From DASQHY01 sp036390175 (GTDB lineage: Bacteria > Acidobacteriota > Terriglobia > Acidiferrales > UBA7541): DNA of 36,082 bases. Position 1 is the first letter of the stretch, and the number at the start of each line of letters is the position of its first letter. The stretch spans positions 1 through 36,082 of the forward strand of contig DASWCG010000086.1 in assembly GCA_036390175.1 (NCBI GenBank), in the 5' to 3' direction. Shown here piece after piece: positions 8,053 to 17,065 of this stretch. The translations under genes and the position numbers were made by a program. Under the pieces are notes generated by a model, which was not told the DNA's origin, made no database searches, and saw nothing but the letters and a program-made list of their open reading frames with translations.

Positions 8053-8643
8053 ATGGCTGACCAGACCGAAACGAAATCCGCCGAGAGCACGACCGCACCC
8101 ATCGCCGCCGGAGCGGCGCCCAAGGCTCCGGCAAAAAAGACCTCGGAAGAAGCATCGGCAGCTCCCGACAAGATGCGCCGAAGGGTCATTTGGGCGTGCA
8201 TCTGGGGCTATCTCGGCGTCAACTTCCTGATGTTCCTGCGCTTCTTTTTTCCGCGCACGCTGTTCGAGCCCAAGACGGTCTTCTCCATCGGCTATCCTCA
8301 GGACTTCGCGCTGGGTGTGGAGACAAAGTTTCAGCGCGATTACCGCATCTGGGTGGACCGCGTGCCCGGGCGCATCTTCGTGATTTACGCCCGCTGCACG
8401 CATCTGGGCTGCACACCCGACTGGAAACCCGCAGAGAATAAATTCAAGTGCCCGTGTCACGGCAGCGGCTATGACAACGAAGCAATAAACTTTGAAGGGC
8501 CTGCGCCGCGCCCCATGGACCGCGCGCACGTCGAGTTGGACGCAACCGGGCAAATTATTGTGGATACGAACCGCCTCTACGTGCGCGACCCTAAGGCGGG
8601 CCGCGATGAGTTTGATAACCCGGGGGCATACTTGCCCGCCTGA
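8053..8643 (+). CDS. Rieske 2Fe-2S protein of a cytochrome bc complex
   Basis: This protein accepts electrons from quinol at the Qo site and passes them to a c-type haem. The 196-residue product has a polar Ala/Lys-rich N-terminus (1-40), one transmembrane helix (about 44-66) and a C-terminal Rieske domain. The cluster boxes are CTHLGC (C115, H117, C120) and CPCHGSGY (C133, C135, H136), so both ligand pairs and the disulfide cysteines are intact. I chose the ATG at 8053; the frame is open upstream but includes the promoter. The first gene after a strong promoter, it heads an operon with the two cytochrome b halves and the octaheme cytochrome. Confidence 0.93.
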   Translation: MADQTETKSAESTTAPIAAGAAPKAPAKKTSEEASAAPDKMRRRVIWACIWGYLGVNFLMFLRFFFPRTLFEPKTVFSIGYPQDFALGVETKFQRDYRIWVDRVPGRIFVIYARCTHLGCTPDWKPAENKFKCPCHGSGYDNEAINFEGPAPRPMDRAHVELDATGQIIVDTNRLYVRDPKAGRDEFDNPGAYLPA

Positions 8644-8699
8644 ACGAGTCTTTTTTGGTTTGCGGCCCGGCATTGCGGGCCGCTGTGGGAGAGAATCGG

Positions 8700-9638
8700 A
8701 TGCCTGAAGATAACGGGGCAAAGAAGGGCCTTGGGATTCTCGAGCAGATCCGGGAAGACGCCAAGGCCCTGCCCAAGGTCCTGAAAGAGAAAGCGAAGGA
8801 AGAACTCGAAGGCTTGAAGGCGCCTGAGAAGACTCAGCTCTTTCGCTCCATCTTCCGCGTCAAGCACGACGACACGCCCCGAAACCGCGCGCTTTCCGTT
8901 CTCACCAACGTTTTCTTCCACCTGCACCCGGCCAAGATCAATCGCGACGCCGTGCGCTACAGCTACACCTGGGGAATGGGCGGGATCACATTCTACTTGT
9001 TCATCGTCCTGACGTTCACCGGCGTTCTGCTCATGTTTTACTACCATCCCACCAAAATCCAGGCGTTCCGCGACATTTTGTATCTCGAGCACGACGTTCC
9101 GTTCGGCAAGCTGCTGCGCAACATGCACCGCTGGGCCGCGCACTTGATGATCATCGCCGTCTGGCTGCACATGTTCCGCGTGTTCCTGACCGGCTCGTAC
9201 AAGCGGCCGCGCGAATTCAACTGGTGCGTTGGCGTCATCCTGATGGTCTTGACGCTGCTGCTGTCGTTCACCGGTTATCTGCTTCCGGACGATCAGCTGG
9301 GCTTCTGGGCGGTCACCGTGGGCACCAACATGGCCCGCGCCACGCCTTTGCTGGGCCATGAAGGCCCGTTCGGCGCGCAGCTCGGCATGACGCCGTTCAA
9401 CGACGTACGCTTCGCGCTGCTGGGCGGCTCCATCGTGGATGCGAACGCGCTGCTGCGCGCCTACATCTGGCACTGCATCGCGATTCCGCTGATTGCGTTT
9501 ACGTTTATGGTGCTGCATTTCTGGCGGGTGCGAAAAGACGGCGGCATTTCCGGGCCGGCTCCGGTGATGCTGGAATCGGAAATCAAGGAAGAGAGGAGCC
9601 CGCGGCCGGTCATCCTGCGGCCGAGCGGCATGCGGTAA
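8700..9638 (+). CDS. Cytochrome b N-terminal half (b6-like)
   Basis: This is the dihaem transmembrane subunit of the quinol:acceptor oxidoreductase. The 312-residue protein has an unusual charged N-terminal extension (1-60, Lys/Glu-rich), then four transmembrane helices. The haem b ligands are visible as H143 and H157 (13 residues between) in NMHRWAAHLM and VWLHMFR, and H258 and H273 (14 between) in YIWHCIAIP and VLHFWR. The 13/14 spacing is that of b6-type rather than mitochondrial-type cytochrome b. The helix-ending ...LLSFTGYLLPDDQLGFW segment is typical of the Qo region. I chose the ATG at 8700. The subunit-IV-like half is encoded 15 bp downstream. Confidence 0.92.
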   Translation: MPEDNGAKKGLGILEQIREDAKALPKVLKEKAKEELEGLKAPEKTQLFRSIFRVKHDDTPRNRALSVLTNVFFHLHPAKINRDAVRYSYTWGMGGITFYLFIVLTFTGVLLMFYYHPTKIQAFRDILYLEHDVPFGKLLRNMHRWAAHLMIIAVWLHMFRVFLTGSYKRPREFNWCVGVILMVLTLLLSFTGYLLPDDQLGFWAVTVGTNMARATPLLGHEGPFGAQLGMTPFNDVRFALLGGSIVDANALLRAYIWHCIAIPLIAFTFMVLHFWRVRKDGGISGPAPVMLESEIKEERSPRPVILRPSGMR

Positions 9639-9653
9639 CGGAGGCAATACGCG

Positions 9654-10610
9654 ATGTGGTGGGATTGGCGTCAGCTCTGGGAAATCGTCTCGGTACCGGA
9701 TAACGTACCGATTGTTGCTTTGCTCTTCCTGGCGCCGTTTTATGTCTGGTATGGCCTGAGGCAGGCGGTCGCCACCGACAATTTGATCGGCCAGCTCGAA
9801 GCCGACCCGGCGCTCGCCAAGACCCATCACCGCAAAGTGTTCCCCTGGAAGGCGGGCTGGGACCGCGAAGTGCACGTTTGGCCGTATCTGATGCGCATGG
9901 AGTTTCTCGTGGCCATCATCGTCACGGTAATCCTGACCATCTGGTCGATCACGCTCAACGCGCCCCTGGAAGAGCCGGCCAATCCCAACCTGACGATGAA
10001 CCCCGCGAAGGCGCCCTGGTACTTCCTCGGGTTGCAGGAAATGCTGGTTTACTTCGATCCGTGGATCGCCGGCGTGGTGATGCCGACGCTGATCATCGTG
10101 GGCCTGATGGCCATTCCCTATATTGATGTGAATCCGCTTGGCAACGGGTATTACACCTACAAGCAGCGCAAGTTCGCAATCTGGACGTTCCTTTTCGGGT
10201 TCCTCGGTTTGTGGGTGCTAATGATCATCATTGGAACGTTCATTCGCGGACCGGGCTGGATGTGGTTCTGGCCGACGCAGACCTGGGACCACACGCGCGT
10301 GGATTTCAGCGTGAACCGCAACCTGAATCAGGTGTTGCCGTTCAGTTTGTTTGTTCCCGACACGTTCTGGGGCCGGCTGGTATTCGGCGGCATCGCTGTA
10401 GGTATGTATTTTGTGCTCGCCGGGTACTTGATGCATCGGTTGTGCTCACTGACAGAGTTCTCGCGGAAAATGTACCGGCGGATGAGTCTTTTGCAGGTCA
10501 TAACGATGCACACGTTTCTGATTCTGATGCTGTCGTTGCCGGTGAAAATCCTGATCCGGCTTCTGTTCCGGATCAAGTACATTTGGGTGACACCCTGGTT
10601 CAGCGTCTGA
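9654..10610 (+). CDS. Cytochrome b C-terminal half (subunit IV-like)
   Basis: The 318-residue protein supplies the second half of cytochrome b, with the quinol-oxidation loop. The segment NPAKAPWYFLGLQEMLVYFD (about residues 117-136) carries the equivalent of the PEWY motif as APWY, so the usual Qo glutamate is replaced. The protein has an N-terminal membrane segment, then about three helices after the Qo motif and extra hydrophobic segments towards the C-terminus, making it longer than plant-type subunit IV. It follows the b6-like gene by 15 bp in the same operon. Substitution of the PEWY glutamate occurs in several low-potential menaquinol complexes, so menaquinol as substrate is a reasonable inference. 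Confidence 0.88.
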   Translation: MWWDWRQLWEIVSVPDNVPIVALLFLAPFYVWYGLRQAVATDNLIGQLEADPALAKTHHRKVFPWKAGWDREVHVWPYLMRMEFLVAIIVTVILTIWSITLNAPLEEPANPNLTMNPAKAPWYFLGLQEMLVYFDPWIAGVVMPTLIIVGLMAIPYIDVNPLGNGYYTYKQRKFAIWTFLFGFLGLWVLMIIIGTFIRGPGWMWFWPTQTWDHTRVDFSVNRNLNQVLPFSLFVPDTFWGRLVFGGIAVGMYFVLAGYLMHRLCSLTEFSRKMYRRMSLLQVITMHTFLILMLSLPVKILIRLLFRIKYIWVTPWFSV

Positions 10611-10681
10611 GGTCATGACCGAAGCCAGGAGGCAGATTGCCGCGCCTGGGGTTGCCGTGATTTTCCTTTTGGAGGTTAGGG

Positions 10682-13600
10682 GTGCCTGAAGTTCCTTCGA
10701 ACGACCCGATCTTGTCTCGTTCGCTCAGCGGAGCCATTCTCATCAGTTCGTTTCTGCTCGTGTTGTCGATGGCCTGGGCGCTCTACGACGAGATGTTCGG
10801 CCTGCGCCCCTGGCGCTCGTATCAACGCCGGTTTGCGGCAGTCTACGCACAGTATCTGAAGAAAGAAATCCCCAAGCAGAAAAAGGCGCTGGACGATCTG
10901 TTGGCATCGGCCGAATACCAGCGCTTGAACAATGCTTACCGGGCGGCATTTGATGCCGCCAAGCCGGAAGTCACCAAGATTGACGACGCCACGAAATTCG
11001 TCAATTTGCAGTTATCGGACATCACCGACGCGTTCACTACTGCGCGCGGTAAAGTCCAGGCGCTCACTTATCAGGTGGAGCTCGAACCCGTCGGCACCGG
11101 CCCGCGGAAAAAGCGCGAGGCCGATGTTGCGGATGCCGAAAAGGAAAAGTATTCCGTCGAGCTGCACACCCGCGACGCCAAGACTGAAAACAAACAGCTG
11201 GACTTCCACGAACTGGAGAAGATGTTCAACGACCTGAAAGCGCAGAAGGCGCAGCTCACCCTGGCTCGTGTTGCCGCGCTCAAGGATGCCAACGAGGTCA
11301 GCGCTCAGCTTGAGGAATACAAGAAGGAGCACATGGTGGGGCTCACGCCGGACCAGTTGAAGAGTCTGGGTAAAGCCACGCAGGAGATGGACATTGACAT
11401 CATTCAGATCAATGTCAATCCCACCAATCCGGGCCTGAACAACCTCGGGTCCGGAGGATTGGTGGACCGCTGCCAGTCCTGCCACTTGGCGATTGGCACG
11501 AAGCTTGTCCCCCCAACCCTGGCGCTTACCAAGGCCGTGCTGGGATTGGAGAAGAGCCACGATGCGCCCTTCACCAGCCATCCCGACTATGACCTCCTGA
11601 AAATCCACGACACCGACAAGTTTGGCTGCTCGCCCTGCCACGGCGGGAACGGCCGGGCCACCTCGAGCGTCCAGAAAGCTCATGGCCGGTACGAGCATTG
11701 GCTCTGGCCGCTCTACTACAAAGAGAATTATGACGCGGGCTGCCAGCAGTGCCACGCCGCGGACATGGTCACCGAACACGCCCCGACGCTCAATCACGGC
11801 AAAGAACTCTTCCGCAGCCGCGGCTGCATTGGTTGCCACAAGTTTGAAGGGTTCGACGACCAACCCGAGCAACTGCAGGCCACGCGGCAGCTCATCAAAC
11901 AATTGGAGCAACAAAAACGCGATGGCGAGCTGGAGGTTCCGCGCCTGAACCAGCAAGCCGACAACGCTCCGGACAATGAAACGGCACAAAAGCTGTACGC
12001 GAAGGCCAACGCAGTGACCGTCACGGTGAGCAGCATTGACGCGCGCATGGAAACCCTGGAGCGCAAGACCGAGAGTCTGTTCCGCGAAGAAAAGAAAGTG
12101 GGCCCCGACCTGAAAGAAGTGCGGATGAAAATTCGAAAGGAGTGGGTGCCGTACTGGCTCGGGAATACGCACACGTTCCGTCCGACCACAAAAATGCCGC
12201 AGTTCCGCCTGCAGCCGGACGAGATCCAGGCCATCGCTGCGTTCATCTGGCAATCCGGGGTAAAGAGTCCGGCGCTCCCCAAACAGGCGCCCGGGAACGC
12301 GGGTCACGGCAAGGAGCTTCTCGAGTCGCGCGGCTGCCTGGCTTGTCATTCCATCGGCGAAGGCTCCCAGATGATGGGCGGCGATTTCGCCGCGAACCTT
12401 TCCCGGGTCGGCGAGAAGGACAACTACGATTATTTGGTCCGCTGGGTGCACAACCCGCGTGAACGTACACGGCCCTACTGCCCGGTTGAGAAGCGCGACC
12501 TGGGGCCGGAGGATTACGCCAGGCACGGCTTTCCATTCGTTTTCGACCTGGACCACTCGCGCTGTCCGAACGACGGCCATCAGCTCCAGGTCCAGCAGCC
12601 GACGGTGATGCCCAACTTGCGCCTCACGCCGGAAGAGGCGCGCGACGTCGCGAGCTACCTCGTCACCCTCAAGCATGCCGGTGCGTCCTATGCCCCGGCG
12701 CCCTTCATGGATAATGCTTCGCTTTTCGACAAGGGCAAGGCGCTGGTGAAGAACTACGGCTGCATGAACTGCCACGAAATCTCCGGTCTGGAAGACGAAG
12801 GCCGCATCGGCACGGAGCTGACCACCGAAGGCAGCAAACCGATTGACCGTTTTGACTTCGGGCGCCTGACCGAACAGGCCAAGCGCGGTGTCCTGCCCGA
12901 TGGCAAGCGTCTGAAAGGAGATCGCGACTCCTGGTACGACCAGAAAGGCTTCGTCGAAGCCAAGCTGGCCAACCCGGCGGTGTTTGACACCAACCGCGAC
13001 AAATCCGACGCCATCCTCAAGATGCCGAAGCCGAACGTCACCCCGGCCGACATCAACGCGCTCACCACATTCCTCCTTGGCAGCGTGGACCCGATTTTCC
13101 CGCCCGAATACATGTACAAGCCCAGCGACCAGCGCCACGACATTCAAGAAGGCTGGTGGATCGTAAGCAAGTACAACTGCATGGGCTGCCACCAGATCCG
13201 CGTCGGGCAGAAGTCCGTTCTGCAAGACCTGTCGATGTACCAGGGCGAGGACAAATCAAATTTGCCGCCGATGCTCACCAGCGAGGGCGCGCGCGTCGAT
13301 CCCAATTGGCTGCAGCGATTTCTGGCCAATCCGCCGCTCAGCACGACGGATGTGCATCGAAACGGCGTCCGCTCGTACTTGCAGGTGCGCATGCCGACAT
13401 TCAGCTTCTCCGATGACGAAATTCAGAAGCTGGTCCGCTTCTTTGCGGCAATGAGTTCGCAGGTGCAGCCCTACATTCCACCCAAGCTCGACCCGCTGAC
13501 CGAGCCTGAGCGCACCATGGCGCGCCAGCTATTCACCAGCACGTCTGCGCCGTGCTTGAAATGCCACGCGACAGGCGATCCGGCTCACGACAAAAACGCC

Positions 13601-13894
13601 ATTGCGCCGAATTTCCTGCTGGCTCGCGAACGCTTGAAGCCTGCGTGGACCACCCGCTGGATCACCGACCCGGCCAAAATCGCTCCGGGGACCGCTATGC
13701 CGTCCGGTCTGTTCCATCGCGAAGCTGGCCGCTGGGTATTCTCCGGGCCGCTCCCGGCGAGTTTCCATGGATATGCGAAGGACCATGCCGATCTTCTGGT
13801 ACGCTATATGTTCCAGTTGACTCCGGAAGAGCAACGCTCACTGCTCGGCCGCACTCACGCGGCAGGCGCCGCGGGCGGCGGCGGTAAGAAGTGA
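10682..13894 (+). CDS. Membrane-anchored octaheme c-type cytochrome
   Basis: The 1070-residue protein starts with GTG at 10682, preceded by TTGGAGG. It has one N-terminal transmembrane anchor (about 15-35), a long coiled-coil-like charged region (about 45-245) and then eight CxxCH motifs whose first cysteines are at 264, 316, 354, 382, 552, 694, 833 and 958. A second coiled-coil-like stretch sits between motifs 4 and 5 (about 395-475). Between motifs 5 and 6 a segment with CPVEKRDLG and CPNDGH resembles a zinc ribbon. Lying directly after the Rieske and cytochrome b genes, it probably replaces cytochrome c1 and carries electrons outward. Attachment of its haems needs the ccm operon upstream. 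No close named family is recognised; the C-terminal half looks like repeated mono-haem cytochrome c domains. Confidence 0.88.
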   Translation: MPEVPSNDPILSRSLSGAILISSFLLVLSMAWALYDEMFGLRPWRSYQRRFAAVYAQYLKKEIPKQKKALDDLLASAEYQRLNNAYRAAFDAAKPEVTKIDDATKFVNLQLSDITDAFTTARGKVQALTYQVELEPVGTGPRKKREADVADAEKEKYSVELHTRDAKTENKQLDFHELEKMFNDLKAQKAQLTLARVAALKDANEVSAQLEEYKKEHMVGLTPDQLKSLGKATQEMDIDIIQINVNPTNPGLNNLGSGGLVDRCQSCHLAIGTKLVPPTLALTKAVLGLEKSHDAPFTSHPDYDLLKIHDTDKFGCSPCHGGNGRATSSVQKAHGRYEHWLWPLYYKENYDAGCQQCHAADMVTEHAPTLNHGKELFRSRGCIGCHKFEGFDDQPEQLQATRQLIKQLEQQKRDGELEVPRLNQQADNAPDNETAQKLYAKANAVTVTVSSIDARMETLERKTESLFREEKKVGPDLKEVRMKIRKEWVPYWLGNTHTFRPTTKMPQFRLQPDEIQAIAAFIWQSGVKSPALPKQAPGNAGHGKELLESRGCLACHSIGEGSQMMGGDFAANLSRVGEKDNYDYLVRWVHNPRERTRPYCPVEKRDLGPEDYARHGFPFVFDLDHSRCPNDGHQLQVQQPTVMPNLRLTPEEARDVASYLVTLKHAGASYAPAPFMDNASLFDKGKALVKNYGCMNCHEISGLEDEGRIGTELTTEGSKPIDRFDFGRLTEQAKRGVLPDGKRLKGDRDSWYDQKGFVEAKLANPAVFDTNRDKSDAILKMPKPNVTPADINALTTFLLGSVDPIFPPEYMYKPSDQRHDIQEGWWIVSKYNCMGCHQIRVGQKSVLQDLSMYQGEDKSNLPPMLTSEGARVDPNWLQRFLANPPLSTTDVHRNGVRSYLQVRMPTFSFSDDEIQKLVRFFAAMSSQVQPYIPPKLDPLTEPERTMARQLFTSTSAPCLKCHATGDPAHDKNAIAPNFLLARERLKPAWTTRWITDPAKIAPGTAMPSGLFHREAGRWVFSGPLPASFHGYAKDHADLLVRYMFQLTPEEQRSLLGRTHAAGAAGGGGKK

Positions 13895-13965
13895 CCACCA
13901 CCCGTCCAGTCCGGAAGGGCGGGCGCTCGGGAACGAATCCGTAAAAGAGGAGGAAGGTGCAAGCC

Positions 13966-14760
13966 ATGAATGCACGATTTGGTTTTGCCGTCGTATCAGC
14001 CGCATTGCTCGCTACTCTGCTGGCGAGTTGCGGCAAGAAAGAGGAATCGTCGGAAAGGGCACCGGCGCCCACCGCCGCTCCGGCAGCCACGCCCGTGGAT
14101 GCCGCCACGGCCGGCTCGGTAACCGGCTCGGTAAAGCTCGAGGGCGCAGCCCCGAAAGCGCGCAAGATCAATATGGCTGCCGATGCCTACTGCAACTCGC
14201 AACATCCCGGCGGCGCTTCCGATGAGGAAGTCGTGGCCGATGCGAAGGGCGATCTCGCCAACGTCATCGTGTACGTCAAGGATGGTCTCGGGGGCCGGAC
14301 CTTCGACGTGCCCAAGGCCCCTGTCGAGCTCAGCCAGAAGGGCTGCATGTATACGCCCCACGTCATCGCGTTAATGGCTGGGCAGGCCTTGAGCGTGGTC
14401 AACGCCGACAAGACGACTCACAATATTCACCCGGTGCCTAGGAACAACCGCGAGTGGAACAAATCCCAGGTGGCCGGCGCGCCCAACATCGAAGACGCGT
14501 TCGCGCGCGAAGAAATCTCGGTCCCGGTCAAGTGCAACATCCATCCATGGATGAAGAGCTACATCGCCGTGTTTAAGAATCCGTATTTCCAGGTCACCGG
14601 CGGCAACGGCAGTTTCGAGCTGAAGAATCTGCCGCCCGGCACGTACACCATCGAGGCCTGGCACGAGAAATATGGCACTTCCAACCAGACGGTGACGATT
14701 GGCCCGAAAGAGTCGAAGGCCGTTACCTTCACGTTCAAGGCTGCGGCCGCTGGCGACTAA
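13966..14760 (+). CDS. Cupredoxin-like / carboxypeptidase-regulatory-like lipoprotein
   Basis: The 264-residue product has a lipoprotein signal with lipobox LLASC, an Ala/Pro/Thr-rich linker, and a beta-rich region. Towards the middle it has NADKTTHNIHPVP and then KCNIHPWMKSYIAV, the His...Cys-x-x-His arrangement seen in plastocyanin-like proteins that accompany methylamine-utilisation-type and respiratory complexes. It ends in a carboxypeptidase regulatory-like strand pattern (GSFELKNLPPGTYTIEAWHE). I chose the ATG at 13966 over the GTG at 13957 because of Shine-Dalgarno spacing (AGGAGGAAGG). Its position directly after the octaheme cytochrome suggests a soluble-side electron acceptor or carrier tethered to a membrane, but a purely structural role is possible. 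A canonical methionine ligand was not identified. Confidence 0.75.
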   Translation: MNARFGFAVVSAALLATLLASCGKKEESSERAPAPTAAPAATPVDAATAGSVTGSVKLEGAAPKARKINMAADAYCNSQHPGGASDEEVVADAKGDLANVIVYVKDGLGGRTFDVPKAPVELSQKGCMYTPHVIALMAGQALSVVNADKTTHNIHPVPRNNREWNKSQVAGAPNIEDAFAREEISVPVKCNIHPWMKSYIAVFKNPYFQVTGGNGSFELKNLPPGTYTIEAWHEKYGTSNQTVTIGPKESKAVTFTFKAAAAGD

Positions 14761-14770
14761 CTCTGTGAAT

Positions 14771-14786
14771 CTTCGCGGAGGCGAAG
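14771..14786 (+). other. Short perfect hairpin between operons
   Basis: CTTCGC, loop GGAG, GCGAAG forms a perfect 6-bp stem 11 bases after the cupredoxin-like gene. No U-run follows, so intrinsic termination is doubtful. It may be an RNA processing or stabilising element, or coincidence. Confidence 0.3.
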
Positions 14787-14854
14787 CGTTGCTCTCTGTC
14801 GAAATGGAAGGATGTTGCGCCCCGGCATCGTGAAGTTCGTCTGGATTTCTCCCG

Positions 14855-15772
14855 ATGACGCAACCCTACAATCCGGCCCTGCATCGCTTCGCCCTCTTCG
14901 TGGCGAGCTGCACGCTTTTGTTGCTTGTTGCCGGCGCACTGGTGACGTCTAATGACGCGGCCCTCTCCGTCCCGGATTGGCCGCTTTCCTACGGGACAGT
15001 CACTCCGCCGATGGTTGGCGGAATCATCTACGAGCACTCGCATCGCGTCATCGCCGCCACCGTAGGCTTGCTCACCATCCTTCTCGCGGCATGGCTGTGG
15101 CTCAAAGATGAACGCTCCTCGGTGCGCTGGCTCGGCGTGGCCGCTTTGGGCGCAGTCATCGCGCAAGGCGCTCTCGGCGGCATGACGGTTCTTTTCACTT
15201 TGCGCTACGGCTTTCCGGTTGAGCACGCTTGCCTTGCTCAGCTCTTTTTTTGCGTAACCATCACTTTGGCTCTCTTCACCAGCCGCTGGTGGCAGTCTGA
15301 CCTGCCGCGGGTTGAAGATTCCGGTTCGCCTTCGATCCATTTGCTGGCCGGGTTGACCGTGGCCGCCACATTTTTGCAGGTTATTTTCGGAGCGCTGTTT
15401 CGCCACAAGCAGTCCAACATCGTGCCGCATCTGCTCGGTGCAGGACTTGTGGCCGCCATGGTTATCTGGACCGCCGCAATCCTGCGACGCAGGTTTGGCA
15501 ACGTCACCGCGATTGTCCGCGTGCGCATTCTGCTGCACTCGCTCCTCGGCATCCAGCTCATTTTAGGCGGCGCGACATGGTGGTCGCGCCTGAGCACAGC
15601 GAATGCGCCGCAGCCCATGCCGGTGATGGTGACCCTGACGGTAATGCACACTGTTTTTGGCGCGCTGACGCTGGCAGGCGCGCTTCTGGTGGTCCTGGTG
15701 TGTTCCCGGCTTGTCGAGCGGGGCAGGGAAGCCGCGCTGGCAGGACATCCCGAAGGAGCTGCCCTTTCATGA
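14855..15772 (+). CDS. ctaA: Haem A synthase CtaA (COX15 family)
   Basis: CtaA oxidises the C8 methyl of haem O to make haem A for aa3/caa3 oxidases. The 305-residue product has eight hydrophobic segments and the family's paired histidines: H in IYEHSHRVIAA, H in PVEHACLAQ, H in NIVPHLLGAG and H in TVMHTVFGALT. The N-terminal segment with TSNDAALSVPDWPLSYG is a COX15 hallmark. The ATG at 14855 was used. Its stop overlaps the ctaB start by ATGA, giving the classic ctaA-ctaB pair. Confidence 0.93.
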   Translation: MTQPYNPALHRFALFVASCTLLLLVAGALVTSNDAALSVPDWPLSYGTVTPPMVGGIIYEHSHRVIAATVGLLTILLAAWLWLKDERSSVRWLGVAALGAVIAQGALGGMTVLFTLRYGFPVEHACLAQLFFCVTITLALFTSRWWQSDLPRVEDSGSPSIHLLAGLTVAATFLQVIFGALFRHKQSNIVPHLLGAGLVAAMVIWTAAILRRRFGNVTAIVRVRILLHSLLGIQLILGGATWWSRLSTANAPQPMPVMVTLTVMHTVFGALTLAGALLVVLVCSRLVERGREAALAGHPEGAALS

Positions 15773-16662
15773 GCGGTACGCGCACGGCAGTCCTCACTCT
15801 TCCTTCGCGCGCGATGGCCTATTGCGCGCTCACCAAACCTGACGTGTCCTTCCTCGTTGTCCTAACCACTGCTGCCGGCTATTACATGGGCTCGCGGGGA
15901 CCGCTCGACATCGTGCGCCTCGCCCATACGGTTCTTGCCACGACGCTTCTCGCTGCGGGAACCTCGGCGCTCAACCAGTACTTCGAACGCGACGTGGATG
16001 CCAAGATGCGCCGCACGGCTTCGCGCCCGCTTCCCAGCGGCCAAGTGCAGCCCGACGAGGCGCTCTGGCTGGGTGTAGGACTCGCCCTGGCCGGCGCCCT
16101 CTATCTCGCGCTGGCCTCGGGCGCGCTGGCCTGTTTGCTGGGGGCTTTCACCTGCCTCAGCTACCTGGGCGTGTACACGCCCTTGAAATCGCGCACCACC
16201 TGGGCAACGTTCATCGGCGCTTTTCCCGGCGCGGTTCCGCCCATGATCGGATGGGTCGCCGCGTCCGGGTCGCTTTCCAGGGGCGCGTGGCTGCTTTTCG
16301 CGATTCTTTTTCTCTGGCAGTTTCCCCACTTCGACGCGATTGCCTGGATCTACCGCGAAGATTACACGCGCGCGGGCATCCGCATGTTGCCGGTAGTGGA
16401 CCGCACCGGGGCGAAAACGTTTCGCCAGATTCTGTTTACGGCAGCGGTTCTGGTTCCCGCCAGTTTGTTGCCGGCAATTGTGGGGCTTGCCGGAGTCCGC
16501 TATTTCTTCGGCGCGCTGGTTCTTTCGATACTTCTGGTTCAAGTGTGCCTCTGGGCGGCGGCATCGAAGTCCAACGTCCGCGCCAAGTGGCTGATGCATG
16601 CCACGGTAGCGCACATCCCCGTGCTGCTCGGCCTGATGATGTACGACAAACTCCCGCGCTAG
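15769..16662 (+). CDS. ctaB: Protohaem IX farnesyltransferase CtaB
   Basis: CtaB (haem O synthase) transfers a farnesyl group to haem B. The 297-residue protein belongs to the UbiA superfamily. NQYFERDVDAKMRRTASRPL (from N69) is the first prenyl-diphosphate/Mg-binding motif, and DAIAWIYREDYTRAGIRMLP is the second conserved loop. Around eight or nine hydrophobic segments are visible. I chose the ATG at 15769 overlapping the ctaA stop; the frame is open upstream within ctaA, but that part is not CtaB-like. No oxidase subunit genes lie in this window. Confidence 0.93.
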   Translation: MSGTRTAVLTLPSRAMAYCALTKPDVSFLVVLTTAAGYYMGSRGPLDIVRLAHTVLATTLLAAGTSALNQYFERDVDAKMRRTASRPLPSGQVQPDEALWLGVGLALAGALYLALASGALACLLGAFTCLSYLGVYTPLKSRTTWATFIGAFPGAVPPMIGWVAASGSLSRGAWLLFAILFLWQFPHFDAIAWIYREDYTRAGIRMLPVVDRTGAKTFRQILFTAAVLVPASLLPAIVGLAGVRYFFGALVLSILLVQVCLWAAASKSNVRAKWLMHATVAHIPVLLGLMMYDKLPR

Positions 16663-16728
16663 CGGCCCGTCAGGCGCAGGGTCAAGGGTTTCGGGCTATG
16701 GGTGCCCGGCTAGAAAAAAGGATGCGGC

Positions 16729-17019
16729 ATGAAGCTTGTTCACGGAGTCGTGGGGCTGGGCCTTATTTGCGTGGTAATCATCGCCGTTTCGGTGGCCGGG
16801 GTGGTCTTTGATTTTACCTCCCACCTCGGGTTGGATATGGACGGGATCTTGCTTTTGCTGACCTGCCTAATGATGGGGGGACTGTTTGCACTGATGCTTC
16901 TCCTTATTGCCAGAGAACAGGGCTGGCTGCCTTCACGCAAGAAAGAGCCCACGGCAAGCCCCGCGAACCCTGCCGCCGCCAAACCTCCGGCCGAACCTGT
17001 TACGGGAGAAGGGAAGTAG
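16729..17019 (+). CDS. Small two-span membrane protein, unknown
   Basis: This 96-residue protein has two hydrophobic helices (about 5-27 and 38-62) separated by a short polar loop with HLGLDMDG, and an Ala/Pro/Lys-rich tail (about 73-96). AAAAAAGG lies upstream at ribosome-binding distance. It sits between ctaB and the DUF420 gene on the same strand, so an accessory role in oxidase assembly or haem handling is possible from context only. No family is recognised. Confidence 0.6.
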   Translation: MKLVHGVVGLGLICVVIIAVSVAGVVFDFTSHLGLDMDGILLLLTCLMMGGLFALMLLLIAREQGWLPSRKKEPTASPANPAAAKPPAEPVTGEGK

Positions 17020-17065
17020 CCATTCGCTCGTCCCGCATGCTCTCGCGAAATCCAAGGAGCTCTTC

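Noticed and set aside
6943..8721. Long minus-strand frame across hemH and the Rieske gene
   Set aside because: It spans two clearly coding genes and a promoter on the other strand.
11012..13225. Very long open frame antisense to the octaheme cytochrome gene
   Set aside because: The plus strand has eight CxxCH motifs and a proper start; the antisense frame is a high-GC codon-bias shadow.
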